Assembly: GCA_947630715.1 (NCBI GenBank)
Contig: CANRIP010000004.1
Location: 1 to 64,000 of the forward strand
Length of the DNA: 64,000 nucleotides
Source: an uncultured Acetatifactor sp.
Lineage (GTDB): Bacteria > Bacillota > Clostridia > Lachnospirales > Lachnospiraceae
Direction: 5' to 3'
The notes beneath the pieces are model-generated. The model ran no database searches. It had not been told where the DNA came from and saw nothing but the letters and a program-made list of their open reading frames with translations. Numbering within the stretch: position 1 is the first letter of the stretch; each line of letters starts with the position of its first letter. The position numbers were made by a program, and so were the translations under genes. Of the stretch, positions 34,393 through 44,206 are shown piece after piece.

Positions 34393-34601
34393 ACGTTCAT
34401 CATGAAAGGCCCGTTTTCCGTGGAGATGAGGGAACGGGGCCGCGGAGGGAAAATGACGGATCCGTTTTTTCCCCGGGAAACGCCATGGACAAAGGCAAGG
34501 GAAATATGGTACAGTGAAAAAGCGTATCAGGGAGCGTCTGCGCCGGGACAAAAAATACCGGCCGGGGCGTCCCTTTGGGAAGAATAGGAGGAAAGAGGCG
34601 G

Positions 34602-37415
34602 ATGGGGGATAAGGTTTTTTCTCTGGAACAGTATGCAAAGCTGGCCAGACAGGCGGTGGCGGAAGGCGTGGTCATGCTGCGAAATGAGGACGGGGCGCTG
34701 CCTCTCCCCAAGGGCAGCAGGATCGCCCTGTTCGGCCGGGGACAGTTTTATTATTATAAAAGCGGGATCGGGTCCGGGGGCCTGGTCAATACCAACACAG
34801 TGACGGGAATCGGGGAAGCCCTGGAACAGTCGGAGGATTATACGCTGCATCCCGGCCTCAGGGAGCGGTACCGGAAATGGCAGCAGGAGCATCCTGTGGA
34901 TCTGGGGAAGGGCTGGGCGCAGGAGCCTTGGTTTCAGGAGGAAATGCCCCTGTCTTTGGAGACGGTGCGGGAGGCGGCCGCGGAATCCGACACGGCTGTC
35001 ATTATTATCGGAAGAACCGCCGGAGAGGACAAGGACAACGCGCCGGAGCCCGGAAGCTATCTGCTCACGGAGACGGAGGAGCGGATGCTGGAAACCGTGT
35101 GCGGCGCTTTTCAGCGCAGCGTGGTGCTTTTAAACGTAGGCAACATCATTGACATGAAATGGGTGGAAAAATATCATCCTTCCGCTGTGCTGTATGTTTG
35201 GCAGGGAGGACAGGAGGGCGGAAACGGCGTTCTGGATGTGATCAGCGGCAAAACCGGCCCTTCCGGCTGTCTGCCGGATACCATTGCCCGGGATATCGGC
35301 GATTATCCGGCCGCGGACTTTTACGGGGATCCGCACCGGAACTGTTACGGGGAAGATATTTATGTGGGGTACCGCTACTTTTCCACCTTTGCGCCGGAGA
35401 AGGTGCTGTATCCCTTCGGATACGGCCTGACGTATACGTCCTTTTCCATGGAAACGGAAATATCCGGCTTGCAGCCCTTTTTCTTCGGCGGCAAGGTATT
35501 GGAGAAAAGCGCGGTGAAGTTCCGAATCAGAGTGAAAAATACCGGTGCTTACCCCGGGAAGGTTACGGCCCAGATATACTGCCGGGCGCCCCAGGGGGAG
35601 CTGGGGAAACCGGCCAGGAGCCTGTGCGGCTTTGCCAAGACCGGAATCCTTTCGCCCGGAGAGCTGCAGGAGCTGACCGTCAGCACCCCATGGCATTATC
35701 TTGCCTCCTACGATGACGCCGGCAGGACGGGACACAAATCCTGCTATGTGCTGGAACCGGGGGAATATCAGTTTTATGTGGGGGAGAACGTAAGAGACGC
35801 GGCCTTTGCGGGTAAACTGCTCATTCCTCAGACCATCGTGCTTTCCCAACTGGAAGAAGCCATGGCGCCTGTGACGGCGTTTTCCCATCTGCGCCCCGGG
35901 AACGAAAAGGCCGACGGAACCTATGAGCCCGCATGGGAACAAACCTCTCTGCGCACTGTGGACCCGGCGCAAAGGAGACGGGAGCGTCTGCCTAAGGAAT
36001 ACGCCTATTCAGGCAACCAGGGATATAAACTTCAGGATGTGGCTGCGGGGATGGTTTCCATGGAGGAATTTCTCGCGCAGTTTACCGATGAGGAGCTTTG
36101 CTGTCTGGTTAGGGGAGAAGGGATGTGCTCTCCCAAGGTGACGCCGGGCACCGCCAGCGCCTTCGGGGGATTGACGGAGACGTTGCGGGAGTACGGGCTT
36201 CCCGCGGCCTGCTGTGCGGACGGCCCCAGCGGCATTCGCATGGACTGCGGGACCGTGGCCTTCTCCATGCCGATCGGCACCTGTCTTGCCAGCACCTTCA
36301 ATGAAGAACTGGTGGAGGAGCTTTACCGGTGGGAAGGGATGGAACTGCGCAAAAACAAGATCGACACTCTGCTGGGCCCGGGCATGAACCTTCACCGCTA
36401 TCCTCTCAACGGCAGAAATTTTGAGTATTTTTCCGAAGATCCCCTGCTGACCGGCAAGCTGGCCGCCGCTGAGCTTCGGGGTATGCACCAATACGGCGTG
36501 ACGGGAACCATCAAACATTTTGCCTGCAACAATCAGGAGATGCAGCGTTATACCGCGGAGGCGGTGGTCTCGGAGAGGGCGCTCCGGGAGATTTACCTGA
36601 GAGGTTTTGAAATCGCGGTCAGGGAGGGGAAAGCCAGATCCGTCATGTCCACCTACGGCCCCTTGAACGGCGCCTGGACGGCGGGCTGTTACGATCTTTT
36701 GACTACCATTCTGCGGAAGGAGTGGGAGTATCAGGGGATTGTGATGACGGATTGGTGGGCCATGGTCAACGAGGAGGGCGGCGCCCCTTCCATCCAAAAC
36801 ACCGCCGCGATGATCCGCAGCCAGAACGATCTGTATATGGTGACCGCGGACGCCCTTTCCAACGCAAACGGGGACAATTCCCTGGAATGCCTGAAGGCCG
36901 GACTGGTCACCAGGGGAGAATTCCAGAGAAGCGCCGCCAATATCTGTAACTTCCTGCTGTTGTCTCCGGCCTGGCTGAGAATGGAGGGAATGGAGACGGA
37001 GCTGGACAGACAGTTGGCCCGGTACAGCGAGGAAGAAGAGGAAGTGATCAACGGCCCTGTGATTCCGGTTCTGCTGGACGGCAGAACCCAAGTGGATCCC
37101 GGCTGTATCGACACCTCCATGGGGACGAACAATCTTCTGAAGGTCAGGACGAAGGAGAAGGGCCTGGCAAGGATTGCGTTTACCAGCCGGGTCTGCCCCG
37201 ATATTGTGGGCGCCGCTCAGCTTCCCATGTCCGTTTTCTGCAACCGAAAGCTTGTGACCACCGTCTCCCTGATGGGGGCGGATACGGAATGGCAGACCAG
37301 AGTGATAGAGATTCCGGAGCCTGTTTCTGAGGAATTTGCCTTGAAACTGTTTTTCCGGCAAAGCGGGATTGAGATCCGGGATTTTACCCTTGTGATCGAT
37401 CGGAACGAATCCTAA
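34602..37415 (+). CDS. GH3 beta-glycosidase with permuted domain order, 937 aa
   Basis: Retaining exo-beta-glycosidase (glucosidase or xylosidase). The usual GH3 C-terminal domain comes first (GVVMLRNEDGALPLPKG, residues about 20-280), then a fibronectin-like segment (about 290-420), then the TIM-barrel domain (about 500-780) with the nucleophile Asp717 in VMTDWW and the substrate-binding KHFACN. This C-then-N order is known for some Ruminococcus and Butyrivibrio enzymes. ATG 34602 is preceded by AGGAGG at a 10-base distance. No signal peptide. Followed 40 bases later by a second GH3 of the same design. Confidence 0.92.
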   Translation: MGDKVFSLEQYAKLARQAVAEGVVMLRNEDGALPLPKGSRIALFGRGQFYYYKSGIGSGGLVNTNTVTGIGEALEQSEDYTLHPGLRERYRKWQQEHPVDLGKGWAQEPWFQEEMPLSLETVREAAAESDTAVIIIGRTAGEDKDNAPEPGSYLLTETEERMLETVCGAFQRSVVLLNVGNIIDMKWVEKYHPSAVLYVWQGGQEGGNGVLDVISGKTGPSGCLPDTIARDIGDYPAADFYGDPHRNCYGEDIYVGYRYFSTFAPEKVLYPFGYGLTYTSFSMETEISGLQPFFFGGKVLEKSAVKFRIRVKNTGAYPGKVTAQIYCRAPQGELGKPARSLCGFAKTGILSPGELQELTVSTPWHYLASYDDAGRTGHKSCYVLEPGEYQFYVGENVRDAAFAGKLLIPQTIVLSQLEEAMAPVTAFSHLRPGNEKADGTYEPAWEQTSLRTVDPAQRRRERLPKEYAYSGNQGYKLQDVAAGMVSMEEFLAQFTDEELCCLVRGEGMCSPKVTPGTASAFGGLTETLREYGLPAACCADGPSGIRMDCGTVAFSMPIGTCLASTFNEELVEELYRWEGMELRKNKIDTLLGPGMNLHRYPLNGRNFEYFSEDPLLTGKLAAAELRGMHQYGVTGTIKHFACNNQEMQRYTAEAVVSERALREIYLRGFEIAVREGKARSVMSTYGPLNGAWTAGCYDLLTTILRKEWEYQGIVMTDWWAMVNEEGGAPSIQNTAAMIRSQNDLYMVTADALSNANGDNSLECLKAGLVTRGEFQRSAANICNFLLLSPAWLRMEGMETELDRQLARYSEEEEEVINGPVIPVLLDGRTQVDPGCIDTSMGTNNLLKVRTKEKGLARIAFTSRVCPDIVGAAQLPMSVFCNRKLVTTVSLMGADTEWQTRVIEIPEPVSEEFALKLFFRQSGIEIRDFTLVIDRNES

Positions 37416-37455
37416 TATATCGGCCCGGCACGGGCGGAAAGGAAGGAATATCGGC

Positions 37456-39873
37456 ATGGACAAGTGGGCCAGAGCAATGTACCAGCCGGTTCTTCCCATG
37501 GGAAAGGACGGCGGCAGGGTCACAGCCTGTAAGGAACACATTCGGCTTTCCAGGGAAACCGCGAAGGAAGGAATGGTTCTGTTAAAGAATCAGGACAATG
37601 TGCTGCCTCTCCCCAAAGGCAGCCGGGTTGCCCTGTTCGGCAAGGGCACGTTCGATTATGTGAAGGGCGGCGGCGGAAGCGGCGACGTGACCGTTTCGTA
37701 TACCCGGAACCTTTATGACGGTTTTCGGGAGCTTTCGGAGGAAGTAAGCGTTTTTGAAGAACTGGCGGACTTCTACCGGGAAAACGTGGCAAAACAGTAC
37801 AAAGAAGGCCGCATGCCCGGCATGACGGAGGAACCGGCCGTGCCGGAGGAACTGCTGCGGAAGGCAAGAGCTTATACTGACACGGCTGTCATAAGCATAT
37901 GCCGGTTCTCCGGGGAGGGATGGGACAGAACCTGCAAAAGAGACGGAGGCCGGGCGCCCGCAGGAGAGATGGATCAGCATGTGGTGGATCTGTCGTCCCG
38001 GATTTTCGAGGACGGGGATTTTTATTTAAGCCATGGGGAGACGGCCATGGTGGAGGCGGTAAAGGCTGCCTTCGATCGGGTTGTGGTGGTGATGAACGTG
38101 GGGGGAATGGTAGCCACCGGCTGGTTGAAAGAGGAAGATCGGATCCAGGCCGTACTCATGGCGTGGCAGGGCGGAATGGAAGGAGGGCCGGCGGCCGCGG
38201 AGCTGATCATGGGGCACGGCTGCCCCTGTGGCAAGCTGGCGGATACCTTTGCCGACCGTCTGGAGGATTATCCCTCTACGGCAGGTTTCCATGAGTCGGA
38301 GAACTATGTGGATTACACCGAGGATATTTATGTGGGATACCGGTATTTTGAGACGGTTCCCCGGATGGCGGAAAAAGTCAATTATCCTTTTGGGTTTGGA
38401 CTTTCTTATACCAGGTTTGAGCTGTCAAAGCCGTTTGCCGAGAGGGAAAACCAGGAGATCCGCATCAGCGTTTCGGTCTGTAACGCGGGGGATTTTGCCG
38501 GCAGGGAGGTAGTACAGGTCTATTACAGCGCCCCTCAGGGGAAATTGGGAAAACCGGCGAGGGAGCTGGCGGCTTTTGAGAAGACAAGGCTGCTGCAGCC
38601 CGGAGAGACGCAGAAGCTGTTTCTGCGGATCCGGATCCAGGATCTGGCGTCTTATGACGATCTGGGGAAGGTGGCCCCCTCGGCGTATGTGCTGGAACAG
38701 GGGCAGTACCGTTTTTATGTAGGCACCTCCGTCAGAGACGCGGCGGAAATCTCCTATGTGCTTACGCTGGCGCAGGATCAGGTGGTGCGGCAGCTTACTC
38801 CCAGGCTTACGCCTTCTTGTCTGAAACAAAGAATGCTTGCAGACGGCAGCTTTGAGAAACTTCCCCTGGGGGAGCCTGTGGACACAGATGCCAACGTGCT
38901 GGAAAGACAGACCAGGGAGGATTTTGACGTGCTGACCCCGTCGGTGAGGCAACGCCCCGGCTCTCAGTACTGGAAACCCGGGAAGGAAGTCAAAAAACTG
39001 ACGGAAGTGTGGGAAGGAAAAATCTCCATGGAAGAATTTCTGGCCCAGCTTTCCGATGAGGATCTGGCGTCCCTTCTGGGCGGCCAGCCCAATACCGGCG
39101 TCGCCAACACGTTTGGCTACGGAAATCTGCCGGAATACGGGGTTCCCGCCATTATGACCGCAGACGGCCCGGCGGGTCTGCGGATCGATCCCAGATGCGG
39201 GGTCTGCACCACGGCATGGCCCTGCGCTACGCTGATCGCCTGTACCTGGGATCCGGAAATCGCCGAAGCGGTGGGTCGCGCCGGCGGCGCGGAGGTTAAG
39301 GAAAACAACATAGGCGTGTGGCTGACCCCGGCGGTGAACATCCACAGAAGCCCCCTGTGCGGCAGAAATTTTGAGTATTATTCCGAGGATCCCTATCTGA
39401 GCGGCAAAATGGCGGCGGCCGCGGTCAGGGGCATTCAGTCCAATCATGTGGCGGCCACGGTAAAGCACTTCGCCCTGAACGACAAGGAGACCAACCGCAG
39501 AAACAGTGATTCCAGGGCATCGGAAAGAGCTATCCGGGAAATTTATCTGAAAGCCTTTGAAATCGTGGTGAAGGAAGCGCATCCCTGGAGCATCATGTCT
39601 TCCTATAATATCATAAACGGCCGCAGGGCCTCGGAAAACCGTGAGCTTTTGGAGGATATTCTCCGGGGGGAATGGGGATTCGACGGCATGGTGACCACGG
39701 ATTGGTGGACATACGGCGAACATTATAAGGAGACAAAGGCGGGCAATGATGTGAAAATGGGCTGCGGTTTCCCGGACAGGCTGCTGGCCGCTGTGCAAAA
39801 GGGCGCGCTGAGCCGCAGGGAAATGGAAATCTGCGCGTCCAGGGTTCTGGGGCTGCTTTTGAAGATAGACTGA
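37456..39873 (+). CDS. GH3 beta-glycosidase with permuted domain order, second copy, 805 aa
   Basis: Same architecture as its neighbour: GH3_C-type domain first (GMVLLKNQDNVLPLPKG near residue 38), fibronectin-like middle (about 320-430), then the barrel with IMTADGPAGLR, KHFALNDKETNR and nucleophile Asp749 in TTDWW. About 130 residues shorter than the first, mainly at the C-terminus, where it stops soon after the barrel. Cytoplasmic. The pair likely splits different oligosaccharides; by eye they are clearly related but far from identical, so an old duplication. Confidence 0.92.
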   Translation: MDKWARAMYQPVLPMGKDGGRVTACKEHIRLSRETAKEGMVLLKNQDNVLPLPKGSRVALFGKGTFDYVKGGGGSGDVTVSYTRNLYDGFRELSEEVSVFEELADFYRENVAKQYKEGRMPGMTEEPAVPEELLRKARAYTDTAVISICRFSGEGWDRTCKRDGGRAPAGEMDQHVVDLSSRIFEDGDFYLSHGETAMVEAVKAAFDRVVVVMNVGGMVATGWLKEEDRIQAVLMAWQGGMEGGPAAAELIMGHGCPCGKLADTFADRLEDYPSTAGFHESENYVDYTEDIYVGYRYFETVPRMAEKVNYPFGFGLSYTRFELSKPFAERENQEIRISVSVCNAGDFAGREVVQVYYSAPQGKLGKPARELAAFEKTRLLQPGETQKLFLRIRIQDLASYDDLGKVAPSAYVLEQGQYRFYVGTSVRDAAEISYVLTLAQDQVVRQLTPRLTPSCLKQRMLADGSFEKLPLGEPVDTDANVLERQTREDFDVLTPSVRQRPGSQYWKPGKEVKKLTEVWEGKISMEEFLAQLSDEDLASLLGGQPNTGVANTFGYGNLPEYGVPAIMTADGPAGLRIDPRCGVCTTAWPCATLIACTWDPEIAEAVGRAGGAEVKENNIGVWLTPAVNIHRSPLCGRNFEYYSEDPYLSGKMAAAAVRGIQSNHVAATVKHFALNDKETNRRNSDSRASERAIREIYLKAFEIVVKEAHPWSIMSSYNIINGRRASENRELLEDILRGEWGFDGMVTTDWWTYGEHYKETKAGNDVKMGCGFPDRLLAAVQKGALSRREMEICASRVLGLLLKID

Positions 39874-39899
39874 CAAAGAAAGGAAGAAGGCTGGAACCT

Positions 39900-41093
39900 A
39901 TGAAAGTCGGATATTTGGCTGCGGCCCTGCTGGCGGTTTCGGGCTGGATGCTGTCGGGCTGTACGGAAAGCCCTCTGACCCCCGGGGTTACCCCTGTGCC
40001 GGCCGTCACGGGTCCAGCGCCGGGAGGCGAAGAAAGGGTTTCGCCGGTTCCTTCCGCCGATGGGGAAACAGGGCAGGAGGGAGAGGAAAAGGACGCGGGA
40101 ACCACGTCCCTGGAGCCGGAGCCTGAGAGGATATCCGTCACCGTTTCCGCCGCCGGGGACGTGACTCTTGGCTCTTACACCGGCCAGGGATATTGGGGAT
40201 CCTTTCCGGAGACATATGACAAGGAACAGGACGATGGGTATTTTTTCCGGAATGTTTATGATATTTTTCATGAGGACGATATGACCATTGTCAATCTGGA
40301 GGGGCCGCTGACATTGTCCGAACTCAAGCGGGAGGATAAGAAATTTTGCATTTCCGGAGATCCCAGGTATGTGAAGGTGCTTACCGCCGGCAGCGTGGAG
40401 GCGGTGAGTATGGGGAATAACCACCGGATGGACTGTTACCAGCAGGGAGTGGACGATACGGTGGCCGCTCTCACGGAGGAAGGAATTGCCTACGCCTATA
40501 ACGAATACACCGGAACCTGTGAGACGGCAGACGGCATTCTGATCGGATTTGTGTCCGTGAATGAAATGCGGGGCGGCGCCGATGTGGAACAATATATCGG
40601 GCAGAGAATCCGGTCGTTGCAGGAGCAGGAATGCGATCTGATTCTGGTGTGCTGTCACTGGGGCGTGGAGCAGAACAACATTCCCGAGGATTACCAGCGG
40701 ACGCTGGGCCGCAAGTGCATCGATCTGGGGGCGGATCTGGTGATCGGCCACCATCCCCATGTGATTCAGGGGATTGAAAAATATCAGGGGAAATACATTG
40801 TATACAGCCTGGGGAATTTTTGTTTTGGAGCCAACCGCAACCCCACGGATAAGGACTGCCTGATTATTCAGCAGACCTTTACCTTTGTGGACGGGGTTTT
40901 GCAGGAGGACGCGCCGTTTCGGGCGATACCATGCTCGGTCAGCTCCGTGGCGGACCGCAACAATTATCAGCCGACTCCCGCGCAGGGTGCGGAGGCGGAG
41001 CGGATTCTGGGAAGATTGAACCAGTTCAGCGGGGAATTCGGCCTTACATTCGACGAGGAGGGGTATGCGCAAACAGCGGAGCCTTTTCAGTAA
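39900..41093 (+). CDS. CapA-family lipoprotein (metallophosphatase-like fold), 397 aa
   Basis: Signal peptide with lipobox MLSGC (Cys about 21), a Pro/Glu-rich linker to about 75, then the CapA/PGA_cap domain: SAAGDVTLG, NLEGPLT, SMGNNHRMD, CCHWGVEQ, IGHHPHVIQG. In capsule loci such proteins take part in poly-gamma-glutamate synthesis, but stand-alone copies like this have unknown roles. Anchored outside the membrane. Follows the GH3 genes by 26 bases with AAAGGAAGAAGG before the start, so likely in the same operon. Confidence 0.88.
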   Translation: MKVGYLAAALLAVSGWMLSGCTESPLTPGVTPVPAVTGPAPGGEERVSPVPSADGETGQEGEEKDAGTTSLEPEPERISVTVSAAGDVTLGSYTGQGYWGSFPETYDKEQDDGYFFRNVYDIFHEDDMTIVNLEGPLTLSELKREDKKFCISGDPRYVKVLTAGSVEAVSMGNNHRMDCYQQGVDDTVAALTEEGIAYAYNEYTGTCETADGILIGFVSVNEMRGGADVEQYIGQRIRSLQEQECDLILVCCHWGVEQNNIPEDYQRTLGRKCIDLGADLVIGHHPHVIQGIEKYQGKYIVYSLGNFCFGANRNPTDKDCLIIQQTFTFVDGVLQEDAPFRAIPCSVSSVADRNNYQPTPAQGAEAERILGRLNQFSGEFGLTFDEEGYAQTAEPFQ

Positions 41094-41173
41094 AAGGGCC
41101 TGGAAGGGCCGGCTTGACAGGGGTTGTACGGGGGGTATGGGTCTATCATATCAATCATAAGGAGGAAAAACAG

Positions 41174-42310
41174 ATGGAGAAAAGGAAACTGGAAAAGCTT
41201 GGGATTGAAACTTCCCTTCTGGGGTTCGGCTGTATGCGCCTGCCTGTGACGGAGCAGGGAAAGATCAACGAGCCGGAGGCGGAGCGGATGCTGGATCAGG
41301 CCATCGCACAGGGCGTGAATTACATCGATACCGCATATCCCTATCACGGCGGGGAAAGCGAGCCCTTTGTGGGGAGGGCGCTGAAAAAATATGACAGAAG
41401 CTCCCTGTATCTGGCCACCAAGCTGCCTGTGTGGATGGTACATACCCTGGATGACGCAAAGCGTCTGTTTCAGGAACAGCTTGACAGGCTGCAGACGGAT
41501 TACATCGATTTCTATCTGCTTCACGCCCTGGGGAGAGAGCGTTATGACGATATGCGTAAACTGGGCGTACCCGACTGGATGGCGCAGCTTAAGGAGGAAG
41601 GGAAGATCCGGTATATGGGCTTTTCCTTCCATGACAGCTACGATGCCTTTTCCTATATTTTGAATGACAGAGAATGGGATTTTTGCCAGATTCAGTTGAA
41701 TTACATGGATGCCGGGGAGCAGGCGGGGTTACAAGGGTACCGTCTGGCACAGGAAAAGAAGGTTCCGCTTGTGGTGATGGAGCCGGTGAAGGGCGGCTCT
41801 CTTGCGGCGTACGCGGAGGATATCACCGGCGTTTTCCGCAGCCTGGATCCGGAGGCCAGCGTGGCTTCCTACGCCCTGCGCTGGGTGGGGAGCCTTCCGG
41901 GGGTGAAGGTGATTTTAAGCGGTATGACCACCATGGAGCAGGTGCAGGACAATCTGAAGACCTTCGGAAATTTCAAGCCTCTTTCCCAGAAGGAATCGGA
42001 GACGATCGACCAAATCGTGGCGCTGATCAAGAGCCGGGTGCAGAACGGCTGCACAGGCTGCAGATATTGTATGCCCTGTCCGGCGGGCGTGGACATTCCG
42101 GGCAATTTCCGGGCATGGAACACCTATCACATGTATCAGAATTACAATATGGTCAAATGGAGCTGGGAAAAGGAATTAGGTGAGGAAAAACAGGCGAAAA
42201 ACTGCGTCAAATGCGGGAAATGCGAGGCGGCTTGCCCCCAGAAGCTGTCCATCCGCCAGGATCTGGAAAGAGTGCAGGCGGATTTGGACAAAAGGGAATT
42301 TGTCCTGTAA
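41174..42310 (+). CDS. Aldo/keto reductase with C-terminal ferredoxin-type clusters, 378 aa
   Basis: AKR barrel (residues 1-285; LGFGCMRLPV, YIDTAYPYHGGESE with the catalytic Tyr, LATKL with the catalytic Lys, YLLHAL) joined to a 4Fe-4S region with CTGCRYCMPCPAG (about 291) and CVKCGKCEAACP (about 344). This clostridial type is thought to use ferredoxin or couple to electron carriers rather than NADPH alone. GGAGG lies 8 bases before ATG 41174. Natural substrate unknown. Confidence 0.93.
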   Translation: MEKRKLEKLGIETSLLGFGCMRLPVTEQGKINEPEAERMLDQAIAQGVNYIDTAYPYHGGESEPFVGRALKKYDRSSLYLATKLPVWMVHTLDDAKRLFQEQLDRLQTDYIDFYLLHALGRERYDDMRKLGVPDWMAQLKEEGKIRYMGFSFHDSYDAFSYILNDREWDFCQIQLNYMDAGEQAGLQGYRLAQEKKVPLVVMEPVKGGSLAAYAEDITGVFRSLDPEASVASYALRWVGSLPGVKVILSGMTTMEQVQDNLKTFGNFKPLSQKESETIDQIVALIKSRVQNGCTGCRYCMPCPAGVDIPGNFRAWNTYHMYQNYNMVKWSWEKELGEEKQAKNCVKCGKCEAACPQKLSIRQDLERVQADLDKREFVL

Positions 42311-42337
42311 TTTCCGAAAAATTTTTCCCTCAGGGGT

Positions 42338-42363
42338 TAAGAATCGGATTTCCCATCCGATAT
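42338..42363 (+). promoter_or_regulatory. Sigma-28 (SigD) promoter of the flagellin gene
   Basis: TAAG (42338-42341), exactly 15 bases, CCGATAT (42357-42363), against the consensus TAAA-N15-GCCGATAT. No sigma-A promoter is evident. It fits late-flagellar control. Confidence 0.85.
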
Positions 42364-42369
42364 ATAAAG

Positions 42370-42620
42370 TGTAAGAGAGGAAGAACCGGCTGTATTTGCC
42401 GGCGGCGTTCTCCTTACAGGCCCCATTACCGCAAAGCGGTAATAATCGGATGTGAAAGCGCGACAGTCAGGGCCCGGCCGAAGGGCGGAAGCATCCGGTT
42501 ACTATATTTTAGGGAACGGCGTTTTTGCCATTAGGTGAATCGGATTTCCCTAAGAAAAAATTAAATATCAGCAATACTGACGCAAAAGGATTTGCGCAGT
42601 CAAAACAAGGAGGTAAACTT
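42370..42620 (+). promoter_or_regulatory. Long structured 5' leader of the flagellin mRNA
   Basis: About 250 bases from the predicted start to ATG. At the very 5' end a bulged hairpin pairs TGTAAG (42370-42375) with CTTACA (42413-42418) and CCGGC with GCCGG inside. Next a perfect 8-bp, 3-base-loop hairpin lies at 42425-42443 (ATTACCGC/GCGGTAAT). GAATCGGATTTCCC at 42537-42550 repeats 42341-42354 in the promoter spacer. The end carries a strong AAGGAGG. The folds may stabilise the message or bind a regulator such as CsrA. No known c-di-GMP riboswitch pattern is seen. Confidence 0.6.
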
Positions 42621-44093
42621 ATGGTAGTACAACACAATCTTACAGCTATGAACTCCAACAGAATGTTGGGACTGACAACCTCATCTCAGGCTAAGTCAAC
42701 CGAGAAACTGTCCTCCGGTTATAAGATCAACCGGGCAGCGGACGATGCAGCCGGCCTCTCCATCAGTGAGAAGATGAGGAAGCAGATCAGAGGTCTGACT
42801 CAGGCTTCCGCAAATGCTCAGGATGGTATTTCTGCTGTACAGACCGCTGAAGGCGCTCTGAACGAAGTTCAGGATATGCTTCAGAGAATGAACGAGCTGG
42901 CTGTTAAGGCAGCTAACGGCACTCAGTCTGAAAACGACAGAAGCTACATCCAGAACGAGATCGATCAGTTGGTAACTGAGATCGACCGTGTGTCCGAGAC
43001 CACCAAGTTCAACGAGACTTATCTGCTGAAGGGTGACCGCGCCGCTGCAAAGCAGTATATTTATTCTTACAACAAGGTTACTTCTTCAAGCGCTGCAACG
43101 GTTTCCATGGGCACTACCAGTTCCGTAAACAAGATCTGGGATACCACCACGGAAATGTCGGTTTCCTTCACCTTCGTTGCCAGCGCGGCATCTGTGGATC
43201 AGAACGCGGTTGCACAGGGTCTGGTAAGCCAGGGCCTGAATGTTTCCCTTTACAGCAACTGGGACGGCAAGACGGCTGTTACCGGTTATTCCGTACAGTT
43301 GAACGGTTCTCTGGCTGACAACTACTCTGTGGTACAGGGTACGGGTGGCAAGTTCGAGATCCTGAACGCCAACAACGAGAAGATCGCAACCTTCACGATT
43401 ACCGGCGGTACCGTTACAGCGGCTACGGCGGACGTTTCCTCCAATAAGATCAGCGCCACCATCACAGCGGCTGACGCAAAGGCGGCTAAGGTCGAAGGAG
43501 AAGTGGAAGCTTACTATGACAAGGACGGCAACAAGATTTCTGCGAACGCACTGTCCAGATACTTTGCAACCAACAGCGCGGGCGGCACGGTGGCAAGAGT
43601 GGACGCTCCTACCGTATACGATGCACTGGGCAACATTGTGAAACTGTCCTCCGCAGCCGTATCCGGCCAGCAGATCCTTACCGGCGACCTGAAGCTGTCC
43701 CTGCATGTAGGCGCAGACGCTACCTCCAACAACCAGATTTCTCTGAATCTGGCAGCCATGAGCGCTAAGGGCCTTGGCGTGAACGGACTGAGAGTGGACG
43801 GAACCGATGACAGCAATGCACGTTCGGCAATCGAGACCATCGCTGAAGCAATTCAGAAGGTTTCCACACAGAGATCTGCTCTTGGTGCTATCCAGAACAG
43901 ACTGGAGCACACCATCAGCAACCTGGATAACGTAGTTGAGAACACCACCTCCGCCGAGAGTGCGATCCGTGACACTGATATGGCTACCGAGATGGTTCAG
44001 TACTCCAACAACAACATTCTGTCTCAGGCTGGCCAGGCAATGCTGGCTCAGGCTAACCAGGCTAACCAGGGCGTACTGTCCTTACTGGGCTAA
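42621..44093 (+). CDS. fliC: Flagellin, 490 aa
   Basis: Filament protein. Conserved D0/D1 N-terminus (MVVQHNLTAMNSNRML, then KSTEKLSSGYKINRAADDAAG) and C-terminus (QNRLEHTISNLDNVVENTT, then NNNILSQAGQAMLAQANQ, ending LLG) enclose a variable Ser/Thr/Ala-rich middle (about 160-400) that would be surface exposed and open to glycosylation. AAGGAGG lies 8 bases before ATG 42621. Codon choice looks unusually uniform (GCT/CTG/AAC rich), as for a highly expressed gene. Sigma-28 promoter upstream, strong terminator downstream, glycosyltransferase next. Confidence 0.97.
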   Translation: MVVQHNLTAMNSNRMLGLTTSSQAKSTEKLSSGYKINRAADDAAGLSISEKMRKQIRGLTQASANAQDGISAVQTAEGALNEVQDMLQRMNELAVKAANGTQSENDRSYIQNEIDQLVTEIDRVSETTKFNETYLLKGDRAAAKQYIYSYNKVTSSSAATVSMGTTSSVNKIWDTTTEMSVSFTFVASAASVDQNAVAQGLVSQGLNVSLYSNWDGKTAVTGYSVQLNGSLADNYSVVQGTGGKFEILNANNEKIATFTITGGTVTAATADVSSNKISATITAADAKAAKVEGEVEAYYDKDGNKISANALSRYFATNSAGGTVARVDAPTVYDALGNIVKLSSAAVSGQQILTGDLKLSLHVGADATSNNQISLNLAAMSAKGLGVNGLRVDGTDDSNARSAIETIAEAIQKVSTQRSALGAIQNRLEHTISNLDNVVENTTSAESAIRDTDMATEMVQYSNNNILSQAGQAMLAQANQANQGVLSLLG

Positions 44094-44143
44094 TAGCTGA
44101 ACAAGTGACATTCTGACAGATTTGTGAAGAACGCCACTGAAAG

Positions 44144-44177
44144 CGGGGAATCGGCTCTGCCGGTTCCCCGTTCTTTT
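44144..44177 (+). terminator. Rho-independent terminator of the flagellin gene
   Basis: An 11-bp stem (CGGGGAATCGG, 44144-44154, with 44160-44170; one G-T pair), 5-base loop and TTCTTTT tail, 50 bases past the flagellin stop. Confidence 0.9.
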
Positions 44178-44206
44178 GGTATTTGGAAGAATTAAAGGAG
44201 AATTTT

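Noticed and set aside
42370..42620. Cyclic di-GMP riboswitch in the flagellin leader
   Set aside because: The conserved GEMM core sequences are missing, although the leader is long and structured.
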